In this document: in pieces, positions 12,443 through 24,900 of the stretch
How the letters are laid out: the number at the start of each line of letters is the position of its first letter
How positions within the stretch are numbered: position 1 is the first letter of the stretch
Source: Datnioides undecimradiatus
Taxonomy: Eukaryota; Chordata; Actinopteri; Lobotiformes; Datnioididae
Assembly (NCBI GenBank): GCA_008933995.1
Contig: WARS01000013.1
Coordinates: 8,036,329-8,100,328, forward strand
Direction of reading: 5' to 3'
Length of the DNA stretch: 64,000 bases
Notes under the pieces: generated by a model
What the model saw: the letters and a program-made list of their open reading frames with translations, nothing else
Databases searched by the model: none
Told to the model about the DNA's origin: nothing
Made by a program: the position numbers and the translations under genes

Positions 12443-15400
12443 TTAAATGATGGATGTTCTCTGAGATCTGTCACCTCTGTCATCAGGGCTCTGTGATGGT
12501 CGCAGTGTGTACAAGTCTGTGAAAGTCTGAAATGCTTCTGTATTTGAAGTCCTCTTTAATTTCGCAGTAGGCAAGTCCTCTGCTGGAGTGCACAAAATTT
12601 TCAGTCTCTGTGTGGAGAAAGATAAAGTTCATTGTAATAAAATAACTTTTGCTTAATTTGCAGTAGTGCATGATTTCCCTATCATCCCCTTCTATCTCTG
12701 TAACACTTGTGTTTGCACCATCTCCAAGACTCCAAGACTGTCCTCTCACTGCATCACTAATTTCAGCAGATACCACAAACTATTTATTTACATTTGAGTG
12801 ATATAGCCCTCTGGTGGCTGCAGTCTAATTTTTGCCCATCATGAACAAAAAAGGAAACAGTTTGTTATTGCTGTGGGGCAACAGCCCGCAGAGACGTCAG
12901 TGAGGGAGGGTGTGATTGATTGGATGTTTCAACAAAACATCAGACTTGAACATGTAAAAGACTTTTTGTTTCCTATGTCTGACAGTCAGTGACCAGGTGG
13001 TTACCATAACCAAAACTAGATCCAAAACACACCACACTGGCATTGGCTTAAATAATGACCTTTACAACCTTATGTGTTCGACTGTGACTGAGGTATATAT
13101 TGTCCGTGTGTGTGTGTTTGTGTGTGTGTGAGTGTGTATTACACACAATATAGTTTATTTGTTGTCAGTATTAAAATTATGCATTTGTCTGCATCTTCAT
13201 TTTGTCTGTATATGAAATTGGACATCAGGCCTCATAAAGTGAAACCAAAATATCTTAATCACCCCCTGGTGGCTGACTGCAGTACTGCAAAAACCCAGCC
13301 TCCTTCATGTGAAGCTAAAGATTACAATTACATATCAATAAAGAATATGAATACCTTTGACATGAGTCAGGCAGGTGTATGGGTGTGACCCTCAATCTAA
13401 CACTAACAACATGTAGCTGTACCTGTCTCAGTGTTCCTGGGGTGACACACACAGCATACAGCATCCATAGAGGAACCATGAGTGTTGAAGACAGAGTGAA
13501 GAATCCTCCAATGGTGTATCCCCACCAGGGGTACTCATAAATATTGTTGAATTTGAGCGGCGTATATTTGACCAAGGAGAAGAGAAATGTGAACTAGAAA
13601 ACACACACACAGAAAAAAAGAGAGGTGGTACAAACACTGTGATGATCCAATTCTTTCACAAACATAAAAGCAAATTCACGATTGGTTGCTTGGTTTTATA
13701 TGTTTAATGCAATAAACTGAGACTCTGTTATAGCTCAACATTGCAAATAGTTGTTTGCTGACAACTTTAACCTTTAACCTCTATAACCTTTGAGTCAAAC
13801 TTGCATCCGTCGACTGGTCAAATTGTGATATTCACACGTGTGTGCAGAACAGCCTACCTGTATTTTCACTGTTTACGAGAACATAACATTAAATAATAAC
13901 ATCTTTTCTTCATGTTTCTTACTTTGCTAACATCTAATGTCCTCTTTGAGTTCTATATGATGTAATGATTTCTTGTTTTGTTGAAATATAAGTGTTTCTA
14001 TTTGTAACACCGAAAATGGTCTGAAACAAAATCAAAAAACATTTGAAAATCAGCTTTACTGTTCCTGTGCTACTGACATTATTTTTTGCCAACACAAAGC
14101 TTTGGTCTTATACAAATTCCTTATACAATTAATTCAAAATGACATTGAACAACCGTCAGTTTCAATACAACACCTTATCCATGGTACTGGTTTCCATCTG
14201 TTTGAGACATGGACAGACGCCCCTGGCAGCTGTCAGATACACTTGCTTGTTAGTACAGCATGAACAAAGTTACACGATGGGCCCACCCACTTTTCTAATA
14301 CTTACAGTACAGATAGCTGGTGTGAAGTACTGCCAACAATATTTCATAAAAGGCCATGGTCGGTAACCAATCATGTCCTGTATATTATCATACTGTCGAT
14401 CTGCACCTGATTGAAGTACGAAGTAGTCATTATCAGCATTATTGTGCACACAAAATGTAAGATAAACTTGAATTTTGCATAATATTTTGTATTTGTGTGT
14501 TACAAAACATCTCATAAAAGCTGTATTTAGTAAAAAATTCAAACCCATGACTATTTTCATCAAATTGAAATATTGTATTATACATAGTTGTGCTGTATGA
14601 TTGCAGTCAGCTTACCATAGATCCATCCAACGCAGACAGACTGAATAATAGCAAAAAGCAGGAGTGTCATCCCACTGCAGGCATAATAGTCAAACAGCTG
14701 GAAAATATAAAGGCCTCCCTGCAAATAAGAAGACCATGAAAACAAAGTTGTCATAATCCACACACTCTGTTCATCTGCTATTGTAAAACATGTACATTAT
14801 AAAGCAAATTATAAAGCATTACTATACAATAAGTAAAATCTTAACTTTCACCACTCACCTCGGTGACCATCAGGAGACCAAGAAAGAAGCTTCCAACAGA
14901 AATGGCAAGAAGAAGGAGTTTACGGCGACAGTTGTTTTGAAAGAAGGCAGGATACATGTCGGAGATGGTTGTGACCAGTGCCTCTTGATATACAAACTAT
15001 GGTGACCAAACACATTATTTTGTAAGAATACAACAGCATTGTATAAATGTGTCTAATCATAACACACTTGATACATGGTCCTACCTCACTATCTAAACCT
15101 AAGAAGACAATCATAATGAAGAAGAAAACAGCCCAGAGCTGTGGAAGTGGCATCAGAGCCACAGCGCGAGGATAAGCAATGAACGCCAAACCTGGACCTG
15201 CAAAGGTACGTGGGAAAATGGTCACATCCTTAAACAGTTCACAGCATTACAGCATTGCTCTGGGTTTCTGTAAAGCATCAGTAGCCCTTCATACCTGATT
15301 CAGCCACCATGGATATGTCCACACCTTGCTCCTTTGCCATAAAGCCCAGCACAGAAAAGATGGCAAAGCCAGCAACAAAACTGGTTAAACTGTTTAACAG

Positions 15401-18207
15401 GCACAGGTATACACAGTCTCTGTAGGTGAAATGTTAAAAAAATGTGAAAAATTAGTCAACTGGTGTTTCAGCCAAACTACAGCAGGTAGGCTGAAACAAA
15501 CAAAAGTAAGTATCAAGTCAGTGCAAATGAAATAAATACAAACCTGTAGCAGTTGTTGCTGTACTTGTTGTAACTTCCTAATGATGTAAGAACACCTGTG
15601 CAAACTCCATAGGAGTAGAAAATTTGGCTGCCAGCATCCATCCACACCTGTGGGATTAGGACGAGTTAAGGGTTGGTTTGTAAAGATGCAAAGATCCTAG
15701 AAATTAAGGCCACATACTTCTAATGAGGAAATGTTTTCAATGAAGGTAAATTCCAAGTTGCAAAACTGTGACAATGAAAGCCATGAAAAAGCATTCACAT
15801 ATGAAGTATCTTTCATACAATGTACACAATGTTGCCCAAACTGGAATGGTGGCTCTAAGGATGACATTAAGGATGTTAATATCTCACCAGCTGGAGGATA
15901 GATTGCCATTAAAATATATACATTAAGACATTCAAGGTCCCCTGAGGATACAGCTCTCTGACTTTAATCCCTAGACATTTCCTTGAGTACCAGTATGACG
16001 TTGCCATTTTTGGTTTTGAGTGAAATGTCCTAACCATCACGTCAACATTTCTTTTTATCCAGTGTGGTTTCTAAGCAAATACCTGTACAACTAATGAGAA
16101 CCTCATTGTCCATGGCTTTGTGTTTAGTGGTAATTAGCAAGCGTTTACACGGTAAACAAAGATGTTTCCATTGACCCTGCGAGTATGTTAGTATACTGAT
16201 GTTAGCATTTAGCTCAAAGCAACAGTAAGTACAGCGTCACAGATTAGCTACAGTTGTGTTTATAGTTATATTGTGGTTAAAGTTGGGGAAAGATCCTACC
16301 TCTGGATCAGTGAGGCGGGATGGGTCTGGGTAGAGGTAGAATGTGATTCCATCTTTGGCTCCTGGTAATGTTAGACCACGAACAAGCAGCACTACCAGCA
16401 TTACATATGGAAATGTGGCAGTGAAGTAAACTACCTAAAACAGAACAAACAGCTAAGTTTTGTGTCACTTTTTAAGATTAAATGTTTTATTAGAAGGATT
16501 TACATAAAATTAGACACAAATTATAAATTAACATTACGGCTGTGCTTTACCTTTCCTGTTGACTTCACTCCGTTCCAGACACAGAAGTAACACAATATCC
16601 AGGCGAGAAGAAGACAAAGGGCCAGGTCCCAACGAATATTGCCAATTTTGTCTATTCCACTGGACAAGCCCAGGATTCTCCTCCTGAAACAAATTTTATT
16701 AAAAAAAGCAATACAACAAGAAGCTGCAAACCTTATATGATGCCTCAGTTCATGCTACTTACTCCCAAAATTCTACAACTGAAGATGTGCTATTTCCATA
16801 CAGGAGCAGAGCGGCTGTTTGATTGTGACCATGCACAAAACAGGCGTCTTACATGAAAGAATAAGAGAGGTTGTGAAAAACATGAACACACTGTATACTT
16901 CATATGTGTCATAGCATCACAATTAAGTGTTGGTACCTGTGTTCCAGCTGTTGTGACAGCTGGCCCATGGAAGCACAGAACTGAAGGATGAAAACAGGTA
17001 AAGAAACGTCCAAGCCAATATGATGATATAATACACCCCAGTGTATAAGACAACCACTTGGCTACCATAGCCTAAACCTGAAGAGAGACAGAGATTTCAC
17101 ATAGTAAAATGATAGTGTTGATGGAAAGCTTCTAAAATTTCACAGATTATATTGTATAAAGAATTAAATACACTAAAGCAGCTTTAAGGAGGTTTTTTGG
17201 CCACTTGGGAGCAAAACTCAACAACAAGATGAACATCAGACACACATTTGACATGCTGTGGCCAGTACTGGAAAGGAGTTAAATTAACATGTTTGTTACT
17301 GTGAGTGACTGTTTGTGTATGCACATGATTTGATGTATCATTAATATTAATATATTATACATGTTATAAATTAGTGTCTCTTTAAGTACACAAAACTTAA
17401 CACTAACCCTAGTGGTTTTAGCTTCTTACACTGGTTTCAGCAACTACAGTCTGTGTTCATATGCAACAATCATTTCCACACAATGCTGTTTTAAATATTT
17501 TCTTGTTTTTGCAGCTGATCAAAAAGCAAACAAATAAAAAAAACCAAGCTACATTACAAAATCTTACCTTCAAAAAGAGGGCAGATCTTTCTCCAACATG
17601 TTATTCCACCCTGACTAGTGTACTGGCCCAAAGATGTCTCCAGGAAGAACAGTGGGATGCCACAGGTGAACAAAAACAACACATATGGGATGAAGAAAAC
17701 CCCTTTAAAATAAGAATTCTTGTTGTTAAAATATTGATACAACTGGATATTTTTTATTCACACTAATAATGATTTGTGAACATAAATTATTAAATCCTCC
17801 TTTAAGGACGATGGTGCTGCTGCTGCCAAAGATGTGCAACCATTTAAGTCAAGAAATCACTTTATAACAGTAATGATGGAGTTATGGGTTTTCCCCTCTG
17901 CATTAGCAATTTGTTATGCTGAAAGCCGACTATTAACTGAACACAGTCTTAAACCCTGACACAATACAACACAGCCTTTTTTTACATGATCCACACGTGG
18001 TCACAACATAAAGGATTTACCTCCTCCATTTTTGTAGCAAAGGTATGGAAACCTCCAGACATTTCCCAGACCAACAATGTGTCCGGCCACAGCAAGGATG
18101 AACTCAATCTTACTGCCCCACTGGTCCCTGTCCTCACGTTTAGGCGGTATATGTCCTGGTCTGGTCATCAGGTTTGTTTTCACCTGTGAGTTTTGTCTTT
18201 GGTCCAT
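12443..18207 (-). CDS. slc6a13-like: SLC6 Na+/Cl--dependent GABA/taurine-type transporter (GAT2-like), paralogue A
   Basis: Complete 14-exon gene, 611 aa. Coding exons in transcript order: 18207-18021, 17702-17568, 17077-16937, 16847-16763, 16683-16551, 16434-16300, 15647-15544, 15419-15295, 15197-15085, 14996-14859, 14718-14616, 14406-14306, 13593-13423, 12607-12443. All junctions are GT-AG and the frame stays open. The SLC6 fold is clear: TM1 [18 protein letters not shown] (from residue 46), TM2 [10 protein letters not shown] in TM3, two EL2 cysteines and N-glycosylation sites (N163, N172), and TM10 [17 protein letters not shown]. Chloride/sodium-site residues are kept (Q280, S284, N316, S320, D384, S385), so it should be an active plasma-membrane symporter. 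Odd points: His43 where GAT2/GAT3/BGT1 have Glu, and Thr289 in TM6. The C-terminus ends SII, a class I PDZ-type ligand. The start ATG follows an acceptor at 18217, so a 5' UTR exon lies upstream. It could instead belong to a fish-specific group such as slc6a22; substrate is inferred only. Confidence 0.94.
12806..12817 (-). promoter_or_regulatory. CTCF-like motif
   Basis: GCCCTCTGGTGG, inside the last intron of the minus-strand transporter gene. It has the same orientation as the sites near 9.33, 13.26 and 23.6 kb. Confidence 0.3.
13261..13273 (-). promoter_or_regulatory. CTCF-like motif
   Basis: ACCCCCTGGTGGC, also in the last intron of the minus-strand transporter and about 450 bp from the previous copy. 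Both are followed within about 10 bp by CTGCAG-type sequence, so the two could instead be related repeat copies. Confidence 0.3.
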
Positions 18208-18369
18208 TTCCGCCTTCTGTAAGAATTGAATTAGTGTGTGTGTGTGTTCTCAGACAGCATAAATAGGTTATCGGGTTTCTCTACCACATCAGGAAGATTT
18301 CGTTTATGAAATGAAGCATGAATGATTTCCTGAAAGGCCTACCATTCAACATTATCACTCCAAATTAAT

Positions 18370-20161
18370 AGAGGAAAATAAGAACAACCCCAGGTCAACC
18401 ACAGCTCTGTTGAGCCAACTATTCCCTCAGCTCTCAGCAGCAATGACTTTATGGATTTCTTTACTAGTAAAATCATACATATTAGAGAAAGAATTAATTA
18501 CGCGCTCCCTTCAACTGTTAGAGATCCATGTGTGTCAATTGCAGCAGCCCCTGAAATGTCTGCAGGCCCTGATTTATCTCTAGACCACTTCTCTCCTATA
18601 GATCTCACTGAACTGTCCTCAACAATTATTAGATCCAAACCCTCAATTTGTCTTTTGGACCCCATCCCAACTTGTCTTCTCAAAGATGTTTTGCCCCTGA
18701 TTGGCATTTTTATATTAGACCAGATTAACTGGTTACTAACAGGTTATGTTCCACAGGCCTCAGAGACCTGTTATCTGACCTTGCTGTCACTTTGGATGAC
18801 ATTACCCTGGCCTCCAGTTAAACCGTGAGGAACCTGGGAATCATATTTGACCAGGACATGTCCTTTCAGTCCCATATTAGGCAGGTCACTAGGACTGCCT
18901 TCTTTCAACTTGTGCAACGTAGCTAAGATTAGGAATATCCTGTCCAAAAGTGACACCAAAAAGCTAGTCCATGCATTTGTTACCTCAAGGCTTGACTACT
19001 GTAATTCCTTGTTGTCAGGTTGTCCAACTAGCTCACTGCGAAGCCTCCAGCTCATCCAAAATGCTACAGCAAGGGTTCTGATGGGAATTAGCAAGAGAAA
19101 TCATATTTCTCCAGTTTTAGCTTCTCTTCATTGTCTCCCTATAAAGTCCAGAATAGATTTTAAAGTCCTTCTTCTTACCTACAAGGTTCTTAATGGCCAA
19201 ACTCCATTGTACTTCAATGAGATGCTAAGTCCCTATTACCCCAACAGATTGCTTCGCTCCCAGAGTGCAGGTTTGCTTGTGGTTCCCAGAATTTCCAAAA
19301 GTAGAATGGGAGGCCGAGCCTTTAGCTATCAGGCTCCTCTCCTGTGGAACCAGCTGCCAGTTTGGGTCCGAGAGGCAGACACCCTCTCTACTTTTAAAGT
19401 AAAGCTTAAAACCTTCTTCTTCGACAAAGCTTACAGCTAGCTCTAGTTACCGTGCCAACTGCACCCATAGTCAAAACTACCCCTTCATGCCACCCCTTAG
19501 TTATGCTGCTATAGGCCGAGGCTGCTGGGGGACATCCCATGATCGTCTCCACACTTCTCCTTTCCCCTCTCTCTCCTCAAACTCAATTAAACCATCACAT
19601 ATTAACCATTAACTCTGTGTCCTCTCTCCCCTAGTACTGTGCTTGTATCTCTCTGGTCTCTCTCTCTGTACCTCTCTACAGATACCTGTGGCTCCAGAGC
19701 TGAACATATGATCTGTGGCTCCACAGACCTGCCCTGTGTCCTCTGCTGCCATTTATTATCATTATTCTATATTGTTCTGCAAATAGTTGCCATAGTTAGG
19801 AGTCAGTTGTTCTACCATTCTGTTAGTTTCATCTAAAGTTATGTATTCCTGTATCTCTGTCTGCGACATGGTGTATTCTCTCTCTCTCTCTCGCCCCTCC
19901 TGTCTCTCTCTATCTTTCTCTCTTTCCCCCCAACCAGTCAAGGCAGATGGCCGTCCACCTAGAGCCAGGATCTGCCCATGGTTTCTGCCTGTTAAAAGGA
20001 AGTTTTTCCTTGCCACTGTTGCCAAGTGCTTGCTCATGGTGGAACTGTTGGGTGTAATTAATAGTAATGCGTGTGGTCTAGACCCGCTCTGTTTGTAAAG
20101 TGCCCTGAGATGACTTTGGTTGTGAATTGGCGCTATATAAATAAAATTGAATTGAACTGAA
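18370..20161 (+). mobile_element. L2-clade LINE, 5'-truncated and internally deleted
   Basis: The left part (about 18,440-18,760) encodes the segment before the reverse-transcriptase core, with motifs such as FSPIDLTEL and SKPSICLLDPIPT, up to GYVPQA. The reading then jumps straight to the region after the RT core (LDDITLASS, FDQDMSFQSHI). A frame from 18,847 to 19,440 gives the C-terminal part (SRLDYCNSLLSG, LIQNATARVL, GGRAFSYQAPLLWNQLPV). The catalytic RT motifs lie in the missing piece, so this copy is dead. The 3' UTR is CT-rich and ends in the L2 tail GGCGCTATATAAATAAAATT plus TGAAT-like repeats. It sits in the presumed 5' UTR intron of the minus-strand transporter, in opposite orientation. 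The left boundary is approximate. Confidence 0.88.
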
Positions 20162-20256
20162 GTGAACATTATGAAACCAGCCTCTACACAAAAGTCCACA
20201 GCTACTGTATCGGCTTTGTGTGGCTGCACTAAGGGATAGTGGAACACCAGTATACT

Positions 20257-20302
20257 GGCATGTCACTATGATGGCATGTCACTATGAAGGCATGTCACTA
20301 TG
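20257..20302. repeat. Three-copy 16-bp tandem repeat
   Basis: GGCATGTCACTATG occurs three times at a 16-bp period with two variable bases between copies, about 95 bp beyond the L2 tail. Confidence 0.95.
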
Positions 20303-21125
20303 CTAACCTACGAATAATAATCAAGAACCTTATTTACCTTGTTTGATAAGCTTATTATCACCAAAATACAGCTCAGACTTATGAAAGTACTGGACAAATT
20401 AAATTTTCTGACCAGATAAAGGTTGGGCGATGATCAACATACTTGCTACATAACCTGAGATATAGCTGTGGTTGTGTACAGCAAGTTTCATGGCAACTCA
20501 CCAAATAGTCAAGTGAAAACTTTAATCTCATTTGGTACAAACCATATTTTCACTACGGAGACTTGATTCAAGCTTTAAAACATTTAGCTCTATTAGGATA
20601 TGCCAGGTTTTACTCATTTATACATATATTTCATATGTTAAATGTTTGACAGAAAATATTCCTCATTCAAATGAATGGGCCCAGTGTTCGCAACTTACAC
20701 ATCTCCAAACTTTTTCATGCATTTTCAGCTCTTACTGACTCATTTATACTTTTAGTCAGACACTTCTTTCAAACTTTCAAAAGTTCATGACAATCTTATA
20801 TTATTCACATTAATGTGTATTGGTAGCAGTGTTAGGGCAGAGAGGAGCTGTAAAATCTTCTAAAAGTTCTCTCAAACTTGTTCTTACACAGATTTCGCAT
20901 TCATTATTTTTACACAGAAAAATACACAGAAATATCTGCTGGTTCTACACGTGGTACTGTAGACTGATATGTTTGGAAACTGCTGCATAAACTCCAAGAT
21001 GTTTCAGAGGTGCATGTCAGCTCAAATTTCCACCTCCAATCTATGAAATTAACTTTCTGAGCCACAAGTCACAAAGCTGTGGACACAAATCTGAAAAAAA
21101 CTTATTAAAAAATTAGTGCAGTTTG

Positions 21126-21127
<2 letters not shown>

Positions 21128-21156
<29 letters not shown>
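21128..21156. repeat. (CA)n microsatellite
   Basis: About 14 CA dinucleotides without interruption. Confidence 0.97.
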
Positions 21157-21159
<3 letters not shown>

Positions 21160-21676
21160 CTTTCTGATTGTATTTCAAAAATTCAGCAAAGTATTAGTTT
21201 TGATCAACTTTGAAATCCCATTCCTTTTAATTATATACTTTTCCAACAATCTGTACCCCTTCCTCATACAATGCAGCTTGGTGTCAGCGTTGCTCCTGTT
21301 GTTGTTTTTCCTCCAAAAATTCATTGTAATAAAAAGACTAGTTAAATCAGAAACACCAAAAAGTGGCATGAATCATTGCCAGTTAAATGTAAACCTACTA
21401 AATTTGGGGTATTTTTATGATTAAATACATTTCTTTCTTTTTTTTAAAAAAAAGTGAAATGAATCAGGACACATGCCATTTATTTAAGGTTTACATGTCC
21501 TTTTCATAATATTTAACTTAATTTTTTACATTTCTTTATAAGCCCGTAAATGCAATAAAGGAAAATATCTAAATTTAACATAGGCTAATTAACATATGCT
21601 GATTTCCATGAATACCTTTACCTTTAACTTTAATATAAGTTAATATAAAGGCATTACAAAGTTAAAGTTAGCTTAC

Positions 21677-21900
21677 CTTTATCTGTTGAAGTGTTTCCTC
21701 CCCAGACAATTGTTTGCTGAAAGAAAACACCAGCTCCTTTCCAAGAATAAGTAGAGTGAAATGGGTTTCTGTGAGGAGTGGCCAACAAGACGAACCATCG
21801 AAACCAGTAGAACGAGGCACACAGACACACATACACACAGACAGTGCCACTGTCTGTTTTGACTGTTTGGCAAGATAAACCAGATAAGCACTTGGGGGTC
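21677..21900 (-). promoter_or_regulatory. Candidate 5' non-coding exon of the minus-strand SLC6 gene
   Basis: On the minus strand a strong donor (AAAG|gtaagc) ends an exon-like stretch at 21,677. The first coding exon, 3.5 kb downstream, begins with an acceptor (18,217) only nine bases before its ATG, so an upstream non-coding exon is required. This is the best candidate I see. The upstream limit and start site are guesses. There is no clear TATA box, though a CATTTAAGAG stretch reads inward near 21,930. Confidence 0.35.
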
Positions 21901-21999
21901 TGCTTTATCTCTGGGCTACACTCTTAAATGCACCAAATTTGTTTCCCTTGTTGTTCTGTGAAATACAGAGCAGACGGAGCCCGATCATATCACAAAGCA

Positions 22000-24900
22000 T
22001 CATCATTGCAGTCAAGGGTTGCATGAACCAGTAGTAACATCTGTTTTCTTTTTGGACTCAAGCTGCATTACACAGCAGTGCCACTTCATTTTTAATTAGC
22101 AATTAGTATTTTTAATCAATTCATATACACAAAATTCTGTTTAAAGACATATTTTCAACAGGACCAAAAGCATAAGATAAAAACTTTTCATCTTTCCATG
22201 TCTGATTGTCCTCAAACAAAATTAAAGCCCTACTTTTCGATATGAAATGGTCTTGTGGTATCTGTACATAAATATTGACAATTTTACATAAACATAAATA
22301 GTGGGAAAGTAGAAAACATTTTTCTGTCTTTTGAAAGAGCTTAATCATTATTACAGAAAATAAAACAAGTAAATGGTAAAACATTTGTCCACAGAGAACT
22401 GCGAATGTATATATAAATATATAGATAATAAAATATCCAGGTTTTATTCTAATCGGTCTTTAATTCAGTTGCAAGAAATTTGTTTAAAATATTGATTCTT
22501 TATATAGTAATGGAGGATAGGAGTTACAAGGGATACACAGTTTAATACACAGACTAAACAAAGCCCAATACCGTACAACAATCAAAGCAAAATGGAGTAC
22601 AAACGAAATTTATCTCCAAAAACCTTTTTGGTTGCAGTTTAACTTGCTGACATGAGAGAAAGACTTGAGAAAAGGACCTGCACTGAAACAATTACAACGG
22701 CAGAAACTGATGCCACAAAAGGGATCAGATTCCTGGTACTGTAATATACAACAATATATTAAACTTGCTGAGAGAAATATGGCTGCTTTGAGCTCTTTTG
22801 TGCCAAAAATCAGGATTCAGCTCCTAACATATACAATACGTACAAAAAATGACAGTGGCAGCAGTCTGAGAACTGCACTTGTCCATTGTTAATATTATAC
22901 CCACTGGATAACTTATACTCAGTGGGTCTGTGCTGCAGCCAGCAGGCTTGAGTTACAATAGACTTGCTGATGTAAACAACAGCAGAGTTGTTTAAAGCCT
23001 CAGCACATAATAGAAATATTCAAGAAAACAATGGCATGTTGTATGCGTAGAGCATGTAAGGACATGATGGGTGCAGGACATTTTGGTGATGGGATATGAA
23101 AACATATATACAGAGATGTAGGATGAGAGCTCACAACAGGATTCATGGCAACACTCATTTTGTGTTTAGTGAGGACAAAATGGGGAACAAATAAGAAACA
23201 AACTGCTGGTTAACCAGTTAGTTAATGAATAACTCCTGATCAAATTTTATTGCTTAGGCTATGATTTGTTAATGATTAGTTAAGACTAAACTAGTGATGA
23301 ACAAATCAGAGGTGATTTGATAATTAATGATTAATGATTAAGTACTTTGCTGATAATTCCTAATGGAGGACTAGATATTAGATAGAAGAAACACTACAGC
23401 TCATGCATGTTTACAAGGTAGAGCAGCAAATGAGAAGTAATGATTAAAATTCATCATATCAAAGTCATATCAAATTGATTCTGATTAACTGTATGTGTTT
23501 CCATAATTAATTAATACAATTTGTATTTTTAATACACTGTAATTTTATGTATTTAAAAAGGTTTATTTTACCCGTGCAACTCACTGACACAGGTAGGTGA
23601 TGCCCCCTTGTGGCCAAAGTTAGTCTTCAACTCTCAACATTAATGTAAGTGAAATTAACTAAATGAAGTTCTCCTACAACATTGTGGACATTAACATATT
23701 CAAACTAAACACAAGTACATCACATAATGTGACCACACATTATATAAAGCCCTATCTGTTTTTATAGTAAAATAGTGATTTTCAATCTTTATCAGTGGCT
23801 GTAAAGTATATAATTTAACATGAGGCATAAGGATAATAAAATAAGTGGATGTAATGAAGCATTTCTCACACTTTCTTTTATAATTGTGTTAAATCCTCAG
23901 AGTTTCAAGATGACAAGAAACCTGTTTTAGACATGATTTGCACATCCCTAATTATCACTAATCACTAATTATCACATCACTCATTATAAGGTTACTATTA
24001 AAATAACACGATAAAAAATACACAAGTTAAATTTAATGATTAGGCTACATGTATGTGTAACCCAGTTCGATGAAGAAGTAAGACTTGTCCTGTTAAAAGA
24101 CAGCCAAAGATAATTCATTAACCACTGGTTTTATAATTTGTCCAACATCTACATACTACACCCTACACACTTGTTGCAAGTTCAGCTGTCAGAAGTACAC
24201 AGACAGACATTAGCATTGAATTAAGGATAAGCATATTAACATGAAAAACACCGAAACAAACTCAGAAGCAAATCAACATGGATATCAGCCTGCAGCAGAG
24301 GAAGACAAATTGTGAGTATGCACAGGATCTGATTCCCCTTTTCATAGGTAAGATAAGGAATCTTAGTGCAGTTTCGTGGGAAGTGTGTGTGCACTATGTA
24401 ATTTATTTCATTCAGTTAAATTTCATGACAAATGATTTGAATGAAATGAAATATTAAACTTAGTAACATTGGTAAGGCTGGTTAAATGTGCTATGTGTTA
24501 TAATTAAACTGACATCACTGTCAGCTCAGACTCTGTTCACATTTTTACTTCTTAAATATTGTTTGTGCATTGAGCACAGCTGCACACTGGCAAATTTCAA
24601 ACTCAATGAGCTGCACTGGTATAATAAGGAACACAAACATTGCTCACTACAGTGTTGCAAAAGCAGGTTGTACAATTGAGTTTGAAAGTTTATTCGTAAA
24701 CAGTGAAAACTGTATTATGGTGATGTAATCTTAAACTCTATTTAGTGGCTGTTTCCATTTAAGCATTTAACCAAATGTTAAGCCTGTTAAGTATACAACC
24801 TTGTAATGTTAGTTTCATTACTGTGAATGTGAGAGAAAAAGACACATTCCTACACTATAAACACTATATGATACTATATAACATTACATGAAAACATGAC

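Noticed and set aside
12443-13423. Possibility that the minus-strand transporter lacks its last exon and is a pseudogene
   Set aside because: A proper exon was found at 12,607-12,443, with an acceptor, in-frame CTPAEDL and a stop, making the gene complete.
19762-20247. 161-codon minus-strand frame
   Set aside because: It is the antisense of the CT-rich 3' UTR and tail of the L2 element.
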